From: Tubiluchus corallicola
Lineage: Eukaryota > Priapulida > Priapulimorpha > Priapulimorphida > Tubiluchidae
Reading direction: 5' to 3'
Assembly: GCA_030141605.1 (NCBI GenBank)
Contig: JAQGDQ010000775.1
Coordinates: 6,095-70,094, forward strand
Length of the DNA: 64,000 nt
Each line of letters opens with the position of its first letter. Within the stretch, counting starts at the first letter, position 1. This document shows positions 11,802 to 23,325 of this stretch, one piece after another. Both the position numbers and the translations under genes were made by a program. A model generated the notes under the pieces. The model was not told the origin of the DNA and searched no databases. It saw only the letters and a program-made list of their open reading frames with translations.

Positions 11802-12372
11802 ATGACAGTGATGACGTCAATCGTCTCCCCCGACGACGGAATAGACGAGGTTGGAGATGATGGAACTCTAGCTGAGAATTACTATGACTTGCATCATCCG
11901 GGCAGCTATGGAAGCACTTGTGTTCTCGAGCGCGCCAGCGGCCGTTCCGCGCACAGGGTGCACAAGTGGTTGAGCGCCCAGCCCGCTTTACAGGGGTGCC
12001 AGATACCGAGGATACCCCACTCGACAGACGTTGACGTCTCGCCAATCGATTACCAATGGCAAGTCGATCTGACGATCATGGACGCTCTCTCCAAGTACAA
12101 CGACGGCTACAAGCACGTGCTAATGATGGTGGATTGTTTCAGTCACTACACCTGGTCAAGAACGGTGAAGGATAAAGGTGGAAGCGAAACCGCGCCCGCC
12201 CTACGCTTCTTATTCGAGATGGAAGGGCGTGTGCCGCTCAAGTTACACACAGACAAGGGTAGAGAATTTCACCACCGAAAATGCCTACAAGGCCGCCATG
12301 TTGGAACGGCTCAACAGAACACTAAAATCTAGATGTTTCGAAGTTTTCACTCATCTCAACATGCTCAGATGA
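11802..12372 (+). pseudogene. Polinton-type integrase remnant
   Basis: The translation carries hallmarks of the Polinton/Maverick retroviral-like integrase, which inserts the element into host DNA. An N-terminal NYYDLHHPGSYGS block and VHKWLSAQPA precede the catalytic core, with first aspartate in WQVDLTIMDALSKYNDGYK, second in HTDKGREF, and the glutamate in ERLNRTLKSR. The last block is in another frame: a one-base shift occurs at about 12265, and the segment between the second aspartate and the glutamate is shorter than usual, implying an internal deletion. The reading ends at 12372 and the C-terminus is missing. No other Polinton gene adjoins it, so it is a detached fragment. Confidence 0.75.
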
Positions 12373-12374
12373 AT

Positions 12375-13490
12375 AGATTTTCCCAGACTACTAAACGAAT
12401 TGCCATCACACATGATGAAATGTGAAGTGTCGTGCCATGGATGATATTAAAGGCTTAACTGTTTGAAATGTTATTGCTGCAATTCGAGTTTATTTTTGCA
12501 ACAGAGCAGTTATCAAGCATCACAAGTTTTGTTGTTGTCTCAACACGGAACGTCCAACTCTGAAGAAGAGGCTGTGTAGTGAATGCATATTTTCGCCTAT
12601 ACACCTTTTTGCAAATGACTTCCTTCTCCATGATTTAAACCTTGGAGAAATATCCGTAACGTGACTATCCTAACTTCACTTCATTTTTCTGCAAGATTCT
12701 TATAGTCAATATTAACTACTTATTTCATTTTTGATTCTTTTTACTTCCATAATTTATTTTTCGTAATTTCATTTAAAGCGACTCTAAAGTGTAAAACAAG
12801 TTGAGTTTAATTTATTTGTTATCGAAAGTTATCAACTTATTGTGCTTCGTACACAACAATTTAAACAAATTCTTTGCATTTTGACTACCTTGTATCGCCA
12901 AATTATTTCTTCGTTGAGTTGTACTTTATAATGTTGTCTCAGCTTCAAAACAGTCACGAGTTCGCTTCTGAGTTCAACTTTCGTGTAATAATCAATAAAC
13001 GCAAGATTTAATTAACGTAACTTGTTCTGTAGTTGTTTGAAGAACGAGCATATGCATTACTTTCACTATTGTTGCAATTTACTTTGCCAGTCTGGGAAAC
13101 AAGCCGGGGATACAACCAGTCACACAGGCAGGTCTAACCTAAACTGTACAATAAAAAGTCACAGACGTAGAGGTACCTGTTGGCAGTCAGACAGCTTCCA
13201 ACCTTTCAGTTTCTAGCAAATAGATATGAACTTGTTACATACTGTATCATAAAGTCGAGAAAAGAAATTAGAGATCCGTGAATAAAAAAACGCATCACTA
13301 CTTATTCCAGCGGATGCACGGTCAAACTCAAATGTTTGGATGTTTCCACTTAATTAATTGACTTATCATTTAGTAGTAGTCTGGTGCTTGTGCTGAGTAA
13401 TTTGCTGAGAGTTCAAGTAAAAACAAAAATGACATTATGACAGAGTAAGCGAAACAATAAACAACTAGCCAAACCCCACAAAAAGAATTT
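12375..13490. other. Gene-free interval
   Basis: No coding sequence, structured RNA or clear repeat recognised. A short open frame at 13022-13216 has no identifiable domain. Confidence 0.4.
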
Positions 13491-13499
13491 TGTGCACAA

Positions 13500-13990
13500 A
13501 TCAACACACAACCCACACCACACCATACCACCTACACACCACACCACCCACACCATACCACTCCACCACATCACACCACACCATACCACTGCACCACCCA
13601 CACACCACACCACTCCACCCACACCATAATACTCCACCACATCACACCGCACTGCACCGCACCACACCATACCACCTACACACCACACCACCCACACCAT
13701 ACTACTCCACCACATCACACCACACTGCACCACACCATACCACTGCACCACCCACACTGCACCACCCACACACCACACCACACCACACCACACCACCCAC
13801 ACCATAATACTCCACCACATCACACCGCACTGCACCACACCATAACACCACACTGCACCACAACGCCCACCCATCCACACACCATGCCACCCACTCCATA
13901 CCACACTACCCACACCACACCCCCACACCCTATCACCAAACCACACCATCCATAGCACAACACACAAAGCACACCACCACCACACCACAT
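13500..13990 (+). repeat. CACACC-rich minisatellite
   Basis: About 490 bp of C/A-rich sequence built from units such as CACCACCCACACCATA and ACTCCACCACATCACACC in higher-order arrangement. Strand bias is extreme, with almost no G on the plus strand. The long Trp/Val/Cys/Gly open frames on the minus strand are artefacts of this composition. Confidence 0.95.
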
Positions 13991-14150
13991 CAAATCCACC
14001 ACCTCACGTGGTGATCATGATGTTGATGATGATGATGATGGTGGCAATGATGACGACACCTATAGCACAAGCACCAACAGCACAGCATTACAACAAAACC
14101 ATTCCAAACATTTTTCACAAAGTTGAAACTATGTGCTATAATATAATAAA

Positions 14151-14935
14151 TAGCAAAGGCCCCGCAAAAGATTTTGCGTAAAAAACCACGTATAATCAAT
14201 AATACGCGAACATCCTACCTAGTCCACATTTATAACGCAAAGCCCGTAACATCATGCCTACAGTTTGTTTAACTAACGCAAAGCCTGTAGCAGCTTTTTG
14301 CTGAATTAAAGCTATAAGATTATAGACAGAGTATAATGGATTACGTCACAACAATGCCATTGCGTCAGCAGTTTTCTAAGCGAAAATTGCCGAAAATAGA
14401 ACATCTAATTAACTCGCTAGTACTCCTCTCGGTGGATCTGTCCTAACATGTAGCCCACATCATCGTGTAGCCACTTTCTTCTTCTTTCTAAAGAGCTCCA
14501 TATCTTCTTCCGAGAGTCCCACCGGGCGCCGCTAGAACGTTTTTCCCGCAGGCTGTTTGGTCAAAATTTCGAAAAAATCGCAAGTTGGGTCCGGGAAAAC
14601 GCCCGTTGCGGGACCCCGTGGCCCTCTCGCGAATTCTAAATCGGCCTATGACACCCATCGCTGAACGGGCTATCTATCCATACCCAGCACCCCCTTGGCC
14701 CATTCCCGTTCTCTACATCTCAGCCGTATAACTTTTGCAAAAAACGGCCGAAAAATGGCCATTTTTGGAGGTTTTTCGCCTCCCCTTCCTCGCGGTGGGC
14801 CCGATTCGAAAAATAAACCATCAATGAGAAGACACTAGAAGAACTAAGACCTTTCGTTTGATATATAGATCGCCGCAAATGGTGCCCTCGTCCGGGCTGT
14901 AGCCTCGAATCTTATATATTAAGCCCATACCAAGA
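14151..14935 (+). mobile_element. Mid-repetitive element M, copy 1
   Basis: About 785-bp repeat beginning TAGCAAAGGCCCCGCAAAA and ending near GATCGCCGCAAATGGTGCC, then CTGTAGCCTCGAATC. Internal markers are AGAGTATAATGGATTACGTC, GTCAGCAGTTTTCTAAGCGA, and CGAAAAAATCGCAAGTTGGG. Other copies: 59647-60850 (interrupted), 46125-46470 (partial) and 28330-28530 (partial, minus). It has no sustained ORF and is non-autonomous. I could not define terminal inverted repeats. Confidence 0.8.
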
Positions 14936-15001
14936 ATATTACCATACCATACCATTTATTGGAGCGGAGGTGTACACCAGGTTGCAGGAGTTGGCTTCGC
15001 A

Positions 15002-16834
15002 GTGTCTAACAAGTTACAATTGGAGTCACAGCCCTTAGCTATCAATGATCGTCTCATGATGTTGAAACTTCGGCTACAGGACAAATCCTTTCTTACTCTC
15101 TTTAGCGTGTATGGCCCCACTTTGCAGTGCTCTAATCATGAAAAAGAATCGTTCTACGATAATCTCACTGCTCATGCTAGGCAAGCTGCAAATGATGGCA
15201 AGGTGATTATCCTAGGGGACATGAATGCAAGAGTAGGAAGAGATTCTATGACTTGGCCAGGTGTGCTTGGCAAACATGGAACAGGGAACATGAACTCAAA
15301 CGGACTTCTACTGCTAGAATTTTGTGCCAGGATGGAGTTCTCTGTGACTGGAAGCTTCTTCAGGCTTCACGATAGGATGAAGACTACATGGCAGCATGCA
15401 CGGTCCAAGCTCTGGCATCAACTTGATCACATCTTGGCTTGTAAGAAAACCATGAGTGACAACAACATCCGTGTGACCAAAGCAAGTCTAACTGCAGTCT
15501 GTTTCACGGATCACAGATTGGTGGTGTGCAAATGTTCGTTCATGCTACAGAAACCTGCTCGCCCTCAGCGTCCACCAAAGAGGTTCAATGTCGAAGTTGA
15601 CGAAGGCAAAGAATCCAAACTGCAAGTTTATCTTGCCAATGTTTTGAGTGGTTGTAGACCATCTTGGGATGAAACCAAGGAAATCTTACTCAACAGTGCA
15701 GAAGCTGTGTTCGGTAAACAAGGAAATCGCAACCGAGACTGGTTCAACGAGCTTGAAATCGGTGCACTAGTCAAGGACAAGAAAAACAGGCGTGAGCTCA
15801 GAAATCATATCCGACTTATGAAGAATCAGTGGTTCCAGGACCGAGCCAATGAAGTTGAAAGACACGCCCAAATGAAGAATTTCCGGGAATTCTACGCTTC
15901 TCTCAATGCCGTTTATGGTCCGACATCGCGTTGTAACCATCCTATCAAATCTATTGCTGGTGACACTCTCAACTCATCCAATGATATCCAGAATCGTTGG
16001 ATGGAGCACTTCAGCACTTTACTGAATCAAACTACCGATGCTGACTTTACTATCTTGGAGGAAATACCTCAGTTACCAGTCATCGACGAGATGGATGGAC
16101 TAGTCACCCTCGAGGAACTCAAGTACTCTATTCGCCGTATCAAGCGACGGAAAAGCCCTGGACCTGATGGTGTCCCACCAGAGGTTATCATCCATGGCGG
16201 TGCTTCTCTCCAGAATCATCTTTTGGAGCTCTTCAACGTTATTTGGAGGACTGGTGATATGCCTCGTGACTTTGTCAATGCTAACATCACCATTTTGTTC
16301 AAAAAGGGTGATCGCAGTGATTGCGGTAACTATCGTGGCATTTCCTTACTCAGTGTTGTCGGAAAGCTTTTTGCAGACATTCTTCTCGTTCGGCTGGACA
16401 AGATTTTGGAGCGTATCTACCCAGAGTCCCAGTCAGGGTATCGACGGGATCGCAGTACCATTGATGGTATTTTTACGATTCGTCAGCTGATGGAGAAAAC
16501 GAGAGAGCATAGAACATCAATGCATATTGCCTTTATCGACCTTACAAAGGCTTTTGACAGTGTCAATCGCGAATTGCTGTACAAGGTGCTTTCAAAGTGT
16601 GGATGCCCGGATCGATTTACAAGTATGGTAAAAGCTCTGCACACTGATATGCTAGCGCATCTCTCTGTCAATGGCCAGCTTAGTGATCCTGTAGAATACA
16701 ACAGCGGTGTGAAACAAGGCTGCAAGTTAGCTCCATCTCTTTTCGGGCTTTTCGCTGCAGTCCTTTTGCAGGTAGCCTTCGGCAGACTTGGCTCGACGAA
16801 GAGCATTCATGTTCGATTCAGATATGATGGATAG
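15002..16834 (+). pseudogene. LINE ORF2, endonuclease and RT part
   Basis: This 610-codon frame encodes the endonuclease (VIILGDMNARVG near residue 75 and a TDHRLVV block near residue 170) followed by reverse transcriptase: KSPGPDGVPPEV, ILFKKGDRSDCGNYRGISLL, the catalytic FIDLTKAFDSVNRE, and SGVKQGCKLAPSLFGLF. The style is that of RTE-like or related non-LTR clades. Coding continues upstream of the ATG-like start to about 14955 (YWSGGV...GVGFAVSNK), so the true N-terminus was lost by 5' truncation. A one-base frame disruption at about 16826-16836 moves the YADD catalytic block into the next ORF. Confidence 0.85.
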
Positions 16835-16878
16835 ACATTTTTGACCTACGTCGACTCAAAGCAAGGACGAAGACACGA

Positions 16879-17748
16879 ATGATGTTCCTGCGTGAAGCGC
16901 AATATGCCGATGACATAGCTATCTTCTCTGACAACCCGGAAGACCTTCAGGATCTCATCGACATTTACAATGAAACTGCAAAGAGAATGGGACTACGCAT
17001 TAACAAAAGGAAGACTGAGACAATGAGTGTCGGCTCTAGCGACAGTGTCAATTTTACCATTGACGGACAACAGCTTGGAAGTGTGCAACGGTTCAAATAT
17101 CTCGGAAGTTACATCTGCTCAGATACTCGATTGGATACTGAGCTTCATGCAAGAATTACTGCTGCAGCCAGCTCTTTCGGCCGTATGAGGAAACGTGTCT
17201 TCGATAACCATGACCTTACCATCGCCACTAAACTGCAGGTGTACAAGCAATGCATCATTCCGCAGCTTACCTATGGTCAGGAAACGTGGACGCTCTATCA
17301 AGATCAGGTCAGGTCTCTTCGTGCGGTTCAGCAGAGACATCTGCGTCACATCCTTCGTATTCGCTGGGACGACTATGTGCCAAACGAAGACGCGCTGGCT
17401 CGTGCCAAGATGGAAGATATCGAGGTTACGCTTACCAAGGCTCAACGTCGGTGGTTTGGGCATGTGGTCAGAATGAACGATAAGAGACCGACAAAGGCTC
17501 TTCTTCATGGAGAACTAACCAGTGGCTCTCGCAGTGTTGGTCGTCCTCTCCTTCGCTTCAAGGACAAGGTGAAGTTCTTTCTGAGGAAAGGTGGAATGTT
17601 GGACAAGCTGCCTTTCGCAGTTCACGACCGTCCTGCATGGAGATCCCTAGTCAACAACTGTGCCGAAAAACTCGATGAAGAAAGACGGATGCTTGGATAT
17701 GCAAGAAGGTTCAAGTGGTGGATAAGAGATGGTTTCATGGACATCTGA
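16879..17748 (+). pseudogene. LINE ORF2, YADD and C-terminal part
   Basis: A 289-codon frame continuing the same ORF after a frameshift. It begins in the linker RRLKARTKT (from about 16849) and carries the polymerase catalytic block QYADDIAIFS, the thumb region FKYLGSYICSD, and the C-terminal WFGHVVRMNDKRPTKALL region typical of this LINE group. The stop at 17746-17748 appears natural. With the preceding ORF it gives all expected domains except the first part of the endonuclease. Confidence 0.85.
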
Positions 17749-17860
17749 CTCGCACTGATTTAGCCGTATCGGCTTCGACGTTGTACTACTTGTTAAGATT
17801 CTAAAGCGTAGATTCTACAGTTAGTTTCATTTTAAGTTGCCTTTAGTGCAAAAAAATCAC

Positions 17861-18985
17861 TCCCTAGCTGGAAGGGGAGGTAGGGGCGCTTCTACACCCT
17901 TTGCCCTATTTGTGTAGCACACGCCACGAAAAATCAACGCAAAATGATTTAAGATGAACCGATAAAGAAGGATCACCATTACAAGGTTTAATAATTTTCA
18001 TTTATTTTGTGCCAATAAGCTTGACTTTATAAAAATACTTTATTATCCCTATGTTTTAACACTTTTAACATTCAATCATTACATTATTTTCCTGATATTA
18101 AATGAATATTGGCCAGCCGGCTACTACTTCCTACTGCGCATGCCGAAACCTGAGAACTGAAGTTCCGAGAGTACGGCAATGATGGGAAATTTTTGCAGAA
18201 ATGGCTTCATGAATTTCATCTTATACACGCAGATAAATACGGAAGCTGGCATGGAAGAAGTAAATTGGTTTATATTTTTACATCTCAAAAAACTGTATGA
18301 ATGTTGTCAGAGGATAAAGATTAACAGCTAAGATGGGAAAAGCATGAGAAAGGTGAATCCCAGCGGGAAAAAGTCAAAGCTTTACACTTTTTTACAGCCC
18401 TGCAGTTTAAAAATTAGTATTTAGTGTATGTATTGATTTCTAACAGTCCCGCTAGGCATTGTTCCCTATAAACAGCGAAAATTTAATTTTCTGGCTAAAC
18501 GAAACTGGGTTCGCGATTTTGGCGCAGTGCATCAGATTCTTCGTTTCATTTTGAATCGAGAGTTCATATTTGAACTGTGAGAAGTTTACTAAACTATAAT
18601 TGTTGTCTTAGATTTTCTAAAAGTATAAAATTATTAATTAAAATAACTAAGGCGCTTGATGAAGAGCTTGAGGAAAATTTGTAGTTTTTCTGGAAAAAGG
18701 AGAAAACGGGCTAGACATTGATGAGAGCTCTTCAACGCCTGTTCCAAGATGAAGAGTTACTAGTAACTTTGGGGGACATTTTCTGTGCGACCCTGCATTT
18801 AATTGTTCATTTTTCTGTATAACCTGCTAACCAGTTTATTCGCATTTCAGATTTTTAACTTCAAATGATATTGAGTGACACGTACTGTACCCTAGCGGTT
18901 CAACATTTTATCACTACAGCTTGATTTTCATTGTTTTTCTCATACATTCGTCAAAATCTAATTGTTGGGCATTACTTTTAAAATT
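17861..18985. other. Gene-free interval
   Basis: No supported ORF or repeat. Contains a short ACTGCGCATGCCG motif near 18134, reminiscent of the minisatellite at 5.65 kb. Confidence 0.4.
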
Positions 18986-18989
18986 GTCG

Positions 18990-19083
18990 AATTCGTAAGT
19001 TTAATTAAAATGTAATAATAATAATAACAATAATAATATTGATAATAATAAATAATAATAATAATCACTACTACTACTACTAC

Positions 19084-19150
<67 letters not shown>

Positions 19151-20030
19151 AATAATATTATTATTATTATTATAATTTATAGTGGTAAGACACATTAAAA
19201 GGGAATCCCAACTCATAAAATTTAAAATTGCAAAACGAACATGTTGGTGGAAAGTTTTCACCACTTTTTCCTCGGAAAAGATAATCTTTTTTCACAGGTA
19301 AAATAGGAGTGGCCTTTGTGAATCAACGTGACGTTCAAATAATCCCGGGAAGAGTCCCTGTAAAGCAGTTTTTGTCTGTCCCCAGGGTCGTATACGTTTT
19401 GCGTCCCAGGCGCTAAGAGAACAGAAAGGAAGGATTACTATCATAGCCTCTGGAGCTTATTTTCGAAAGAAAAGACAGTCATCTCAAAGGTAAACAGTTC
19501 TAAGCTTTTCCCAGGGGGGTGAGTGCTCTCAAAGCTTTTGTCATTTAAAAACTACCTTGGCAAAATATTTTCTCAGCTAGAACACAATAGGCGCTCTGTG
19601 CATCTAATTGCTCTTCCCAGGGGGTGAGTGCTCGCAAAGCTTTTGTCATTTATAAAATTAGCTTTGCCAAACATTTACTCTGCTAGAACACAATAAGCGC
19701 TCTGTGCATCTAATTGCTCTTCCCAGGGGGTGAGTGCTCTCCTACTTTCTTTTCTTTAGAAAATTTCCATTGCAAAATATTTACTCAGTAGATGAATACG
19801 CGCTCGCCCGCTAATACCTTCGAGAATTATTTGCTCTTCCCAAGGGCAAAGTGTTCTCAAACTTTCTCTCCTTTGAAAACTACTTTGCCAAATATTTGCT
19901 CGGCCAGGAACAGAAAATAAGCGCTCTCTACCGGTAATTGCTTGGAGGATAAGTGCATTTTTAAAGTTGTAAAATCCAAACATTGAGAGCAATCTTTGTC
20001 TTCATCCTCAAATGTCATTAGCCTGTCCCT
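18990..20030 (-). repeat. Composite repeat C, minus-strand copy
   Basis: Reverse-complement copy of the 7.1-8.1 kb repeat. It starts with a (TTA)n/(TAA)n tract at 19010-19175, then TATAGTGGTAAGACACATTA, GCAAAACGAACATG, AGCAGTTTTTGTCTGTCCCC, and internal units with TCTTCCCAGGGGGTGAGTGC. It continues directly into unique-looking sequence and a LINE 3' end shared with the 62-64 kb locus. Confidence 0.8.
19010..19175 (+). repeat. (TTA)n/(TAA)n microsatellite
   Basis: Trinucleotide tract with TAC and TAA switches, at the CTTACCACTATA end of composite repeat C. It generates polyasparagine open frames that are not genes. Confidence 0.9.
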
Positions 20031-20339
20031 GTATTCAAGGACGCTGGACTCTCCCTCCCCCCCCTCCCTCTCTCTTTATCATTAAAAACTGGTAATTAAT
20101 GTTTTCCGCGAGCATGCCAAACAACAGATCAGTAACTGAAATTGGTCAGCATCAAAGTTTTGTGGATAAATAAGCAGGTTTTTGCGTCGAGGTACGAAGA
20201 AAGACGAAAGAGCGCGACGCATTTGACTGCTTTGCGCTTAAATAACGCTAATGCGTACGTTAAATGTCAAATTTTCGTCCAGGTGAGAAAACCAGGTTAA
20301 TGGTTTGAAATGGTAGTAATTGGTATGAATTGTTCAGTT

Positions 20340-21775
20340 GTCTCATAATAAACTCTACTCCTGGTGATACAAATGTTGGCAAATTTTGAAATGTAATTTA
20401 AGCAAAACAAAAGCTATTGATTTTGAAAATAATCAAAATTCCAACTTGCCAAAATTACACTTTTTTGTAATAAAGAGATAAATAACAGCAAAGTGCTTGG
20501 ATTACTATTGATAAAGGTATGAATTTTAATAGCCATACATCTACAGCCAGACAAAGTTCTTGAAAAAAATCGGCTAAGTTTAGGAGTGTAATCTGTAAAA
20601 ATGAGGTTTTAAGAATGGCAACCATTATTAGATTATTCAAATCTGTTGTGATGCCAGTGATTTCGATCATTTGTGGTATGACGGGGGTGGGGTACAGTCC
20701 CAGGAAATGTGATATTGAATGTATTTGTGCAGGCTTTTAGTACACGAAGTTTTTTGTATAGTCAGTAAAGTTGTATTAAAAACACAGAGGAGTCCTGGTG
20801 AGCACTTACCTAAGCAAGAAATATTAACTTGTGAAGCATTGCCTTTAAATTGTCGAATAAATAATCATCTTGTAAAAAATTGCTTGACCAGGAGAAAAAC
20901 TTTTGTAAAAATATTTAAAAGAGTTAATATGAGAAATGGCAGTCTCGCTGAATATATTAATCTACGTTGTACCAGACAAGAATGTGTTAAATTCTAAAGT
21001 TCTTAGTGGAGGTGTAGAATTCAACACAGGAAATAGATGACGTAGCCACAGTTATTACAACCCCAGAACTAAAGACACTAAGTTTACCATTAAATAATAA
21101 GCAAAGATGCGAAGAAACCAAAGCAATAAACTTGCTATTGAAAAGAGGAACGCCATCTTTTTATGCAACTTTTGGGAAGCATCCACCAAAGAATGCGCAT
21201 GTCATAGTGGGGAAGCACATACTTCTCACCACTTACTCTTAGTTGGCTTTTAGTTGACCAAGAAGTCAGAAAAAATCTTATCAAAGTTCTGTACGGAAAA
21301 AAGAGAGATTTGCAGTAAAAGAAATGCATTAGTTTATAGTAATTTTATACGTGGTGTAAATGATATTGTTGTTGTTTTCACGTAGATTTTATTTCTTTGA
21401 ATTACCTAATCGTATTTTTGCAAAAATTTCTGAATCTGGTAGCTATTAGGTATTATTTATAGAGTTCGCAGGTGGATATGAGGGTTGTATCTTGTGTAAT
21501 TACTGTATCACATTGTATCTTCTAACAGCGTCTGCTTATAGCTTGTCAACTTGTCAGCTTGTCAACTTAATTTCATTTTTCCTAGACCTTACTAAACTAG
21601 TTTATATTTTATTTTTGAATTTCTAGTTGCACTTATAGTTTAGCTTGCCCCAAACGCATTTGCCCAGAACAGTGTATGTTTTTTATATGAACTAACACTG
21701 TCTGTCTTTTAATGTGATGGTCAATGTTTTTAAAATGGCAAATAAAGATTTTACTACTACTACTACTACTACGTG
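20340..21775 (+). mobile_element. LINE 3' portion with (TAC)n tail
   Basis: Coding remnants at 20400-21000 match the minus-strand RT C-terminus at 2.3-2.7 kb: shared blocks include NKTE/SKTK, FENNQNS, VLGVTVDK/VLGITIDK, NFNSHTS and MTTIIRLF/MATIIRLF. Many stops and frame changes are present. After about 750 bp of 3' untranslated-like sequence the element ends with GCAAATAAAGATTTTACTAC and a short (TAC)n tail at about 21750-21772, the usual form of a LINE 3' end. It is 5'-truncated at about 20340-20400. Confidence 0.7.
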
Positions 21776-21864
21776 TACTTAGCCTTGTTGACAATTAGTC
21801 ATAATGTCCTTTTTATTGTGTTTTGTTTTTGGATCGTGTTGAATTTATTGTTACCTGTGTCATA

Positions 21865-22127
21865 AGTAATTGTCATTCTTGCGAATGTATAAGATTGAAA
21901 TGAATTCTTGTACACCTCCAAGAATAGATTAATAAAACAGTCATAATAATAATAATGATAATAATAATAATAATATCTGGTATGTTTGGGGTTTTGAACT
22001 CCGGGTAAAATTCCTTGTAAACCATACGTTTGGTAGAGCTACTGTTCAGAACATTTTCTTTAGTAACTTTCTTCTTGTGTTGCTGTGCACAGTACACTTT
22101 CTCATTGAACGCTAGTAAGTTTCTCAA
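21865..22127 (-). other. Open frame with (AAT)n, unassigned
   Basis: A minus-strand open frame of 84 codons follows the fragmentary Polinton gene. It contains a lysine-rich segment (HKKKVTKENVLNSSSTKR) and then a polyisoleucine run encoded by an (AAT)n microsatellite at about 21944-21975. No family recognised. It could be a decayed neighbour gene of the Polinton fragment. Confidence 0.3.
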
Positions 22128-22136
22128 GTAAGTGCA

Positions 22137-22721
22137 TCACGGTGTCTCCGTGCTCTCTCTTGATGGTGACAGCGTGCTGGAGAGGCACCAAAGTGTGGCC
22201 CATGTTCTATGCAATCCAGATATAGGTACAGGGTCTGTTGACCACGATCCACCTTGCATGGGTGGGGCGACACATATTCGCCTCGGATCAGCACCTTTTC
22301 CCCCACATTCCGGAAGCCCATCATGTCCATGATAGGCTTTCACAAGACCAGAGTGGAAAGTTCTCCCTGCACCTTCCAGTGAGAGTGTCTGGAGTTGGGA
22401 TGAAAACTCACGTTGAAAAATTTTCTGGGCAACTATTCGTGCACGTAGCAAATCAACTGCTTGGCTTCGCTGTAGTGGCCGTTGTGTAGCTCTATGTGCT
22501 TTTAAGTCTTGGAGTGAAAGCGAAAATCTCTCGTCACGGGCAGCAAGGCCACGGAAGTTGCAAAAGGAGCGAGGATAGACTATTTCCGTCAGACCCACTT
22601 CCCACTCTCCCTTCAGTTCCAGCACGTCGAGCAGCTGCACTCGGAAGCTGCCGGGTCTGTTTTCCGGATGCTGTTCGGGCGAGGCATTGGAAGCCAGCAG
22701 CACATAAAAGCCGGTGGACAT
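22137..22721 (-). pseudogene. Polinton-associated structural protein (penton-like candidate)
   Basis: The frame starting at the ATG at 22721 opens with GFYVLLASNASPEQHPENR and continues with LKGEWEVGLTEIVYP. This N-terminal signature belongs to a conserved protein family of Polinton/adintovirus-like elements that I believe is a minor capsid or penton-type protein; that identity is from memory and not certain. Later blocks (LYLYLDCIEHG near 22200, then a VPLQHAVTIKREHGDTV segment) lie in two other frames, so at least two frameshifts interrupt it, and the C-terminus is lost near 22100. It starts only about 14 bp after the recognisable ATPase sequence ends, so intervening sequence has been deleted. 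Confidence 0.6.
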
Positions 22722-22734
22722 GATGGCTTCACGA

Positions 22735-22975
22735 AATCTTCCGCGCTTATCCATATTTCCGCATTCACGTCGTCGGTGCACTCCACTCCCCGCAATTCCT
22801 CGTTGGATGGCGGAGATTGGGATATCCACAACACCCTCCAGGGTTTGCTATCGAACAACACGCTCCTATAGAGGACGAGATTTTTCACAAAAGCGGTTTT
22901 CCTGGCACGAGAGGGTCCGGCCACCAACATGGTAATACCAAATTTCAGTCTGACGTCAAACGTTTGCTCCGTCAT
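22735..22975 (-). pseudogene. Packaging ATPase, N-terminal fragment (element 1)
   Basis: The ATG at 22975 opens a frame that aligns with the N-terminal 75-80 residues of the ATPase at 34.4 kb ([18 protein letters not shown] against [18 protein letters not shown]; also VLWISQSPP). These ATPases pump DNA into capsids and belong to the FtsK/HerA-like group. The P-loop here reads GPSRARKTA, with arginine where the canonical glycine precedes the lysine. Homology stops at about 22735, before Walker B. The C-terminus of an ATPase of the same type lies at 24226-24344 on the opposite strand, so the gene is broken by rearrangement. Confidence 0.75.
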
Positions 22976-23115
22976 GAATAAGGCACTAATTAATTAGTTA
23001 ATTAATTAAATGATTAAGTGAGTAAATAATTAAATTTTTAGCCCTTTAATTTACCTTTCTGTATGAGTTTACAGTACTACGATGCAAACAATTTATGGGA
23101 CCCCACATAATCTAC

Positions 23116-23121
23116 TATAAA
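23116..23121 (+). promoter_or_regulatory. TATA-like box for the divergent gene, element 1
   Basis: TATAAA about 205 bp upstream of the ATG at 23326. Much of that distance is an expanded (TC)n tract. The compact element has a TATATAA at the matching place. Confidence 0.4.
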
Positions 23122-23142
23122 CGTTCGTGCGTGCCTCCGTTA

Positions 23143-23293
<151 letters not shown>

Positions 23294-23325
23294 TGTGTGT
23301 GCCCGTGTTTGCGTATGAACAAGTT

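Larger units (their letters stand above)
14955..17860 (+). mobile_element. Non-LTR retrotransposon, 5'-truncated, nearly intact
   Basis: A LINE carrying an apurinic-type endonuclease, reverse transcriptase and C-terminal domain. It is truncated inside the endonuclease (first readable residues near 14955) and its 3' end is probably about 17857, just after the GTGCAAAAAAATC run. It sits about 20 bp after repeat M. Only one frame disruption interrupts the coding region, so this is among the youngest coding insertions in the window. Confidence 0.85.

Noticed and set aside
13413-14002. A 191-codon Trp/Val/Cys-rich frame
   Set aside because: Translation of the CACACC minisatellite; composition is not protein-like.
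16167-17508. Frames antisense or out of frame within the LINE
   Set aside because: Overlap the ORF2 frame that carries all RT motifs.
22132-22935. Several plus-strand frames over the element 1 genes
   Set aside because: They are antisense shadows of the ATPase and structural-protein fragments, which have recognisable motifs on the minus strand.
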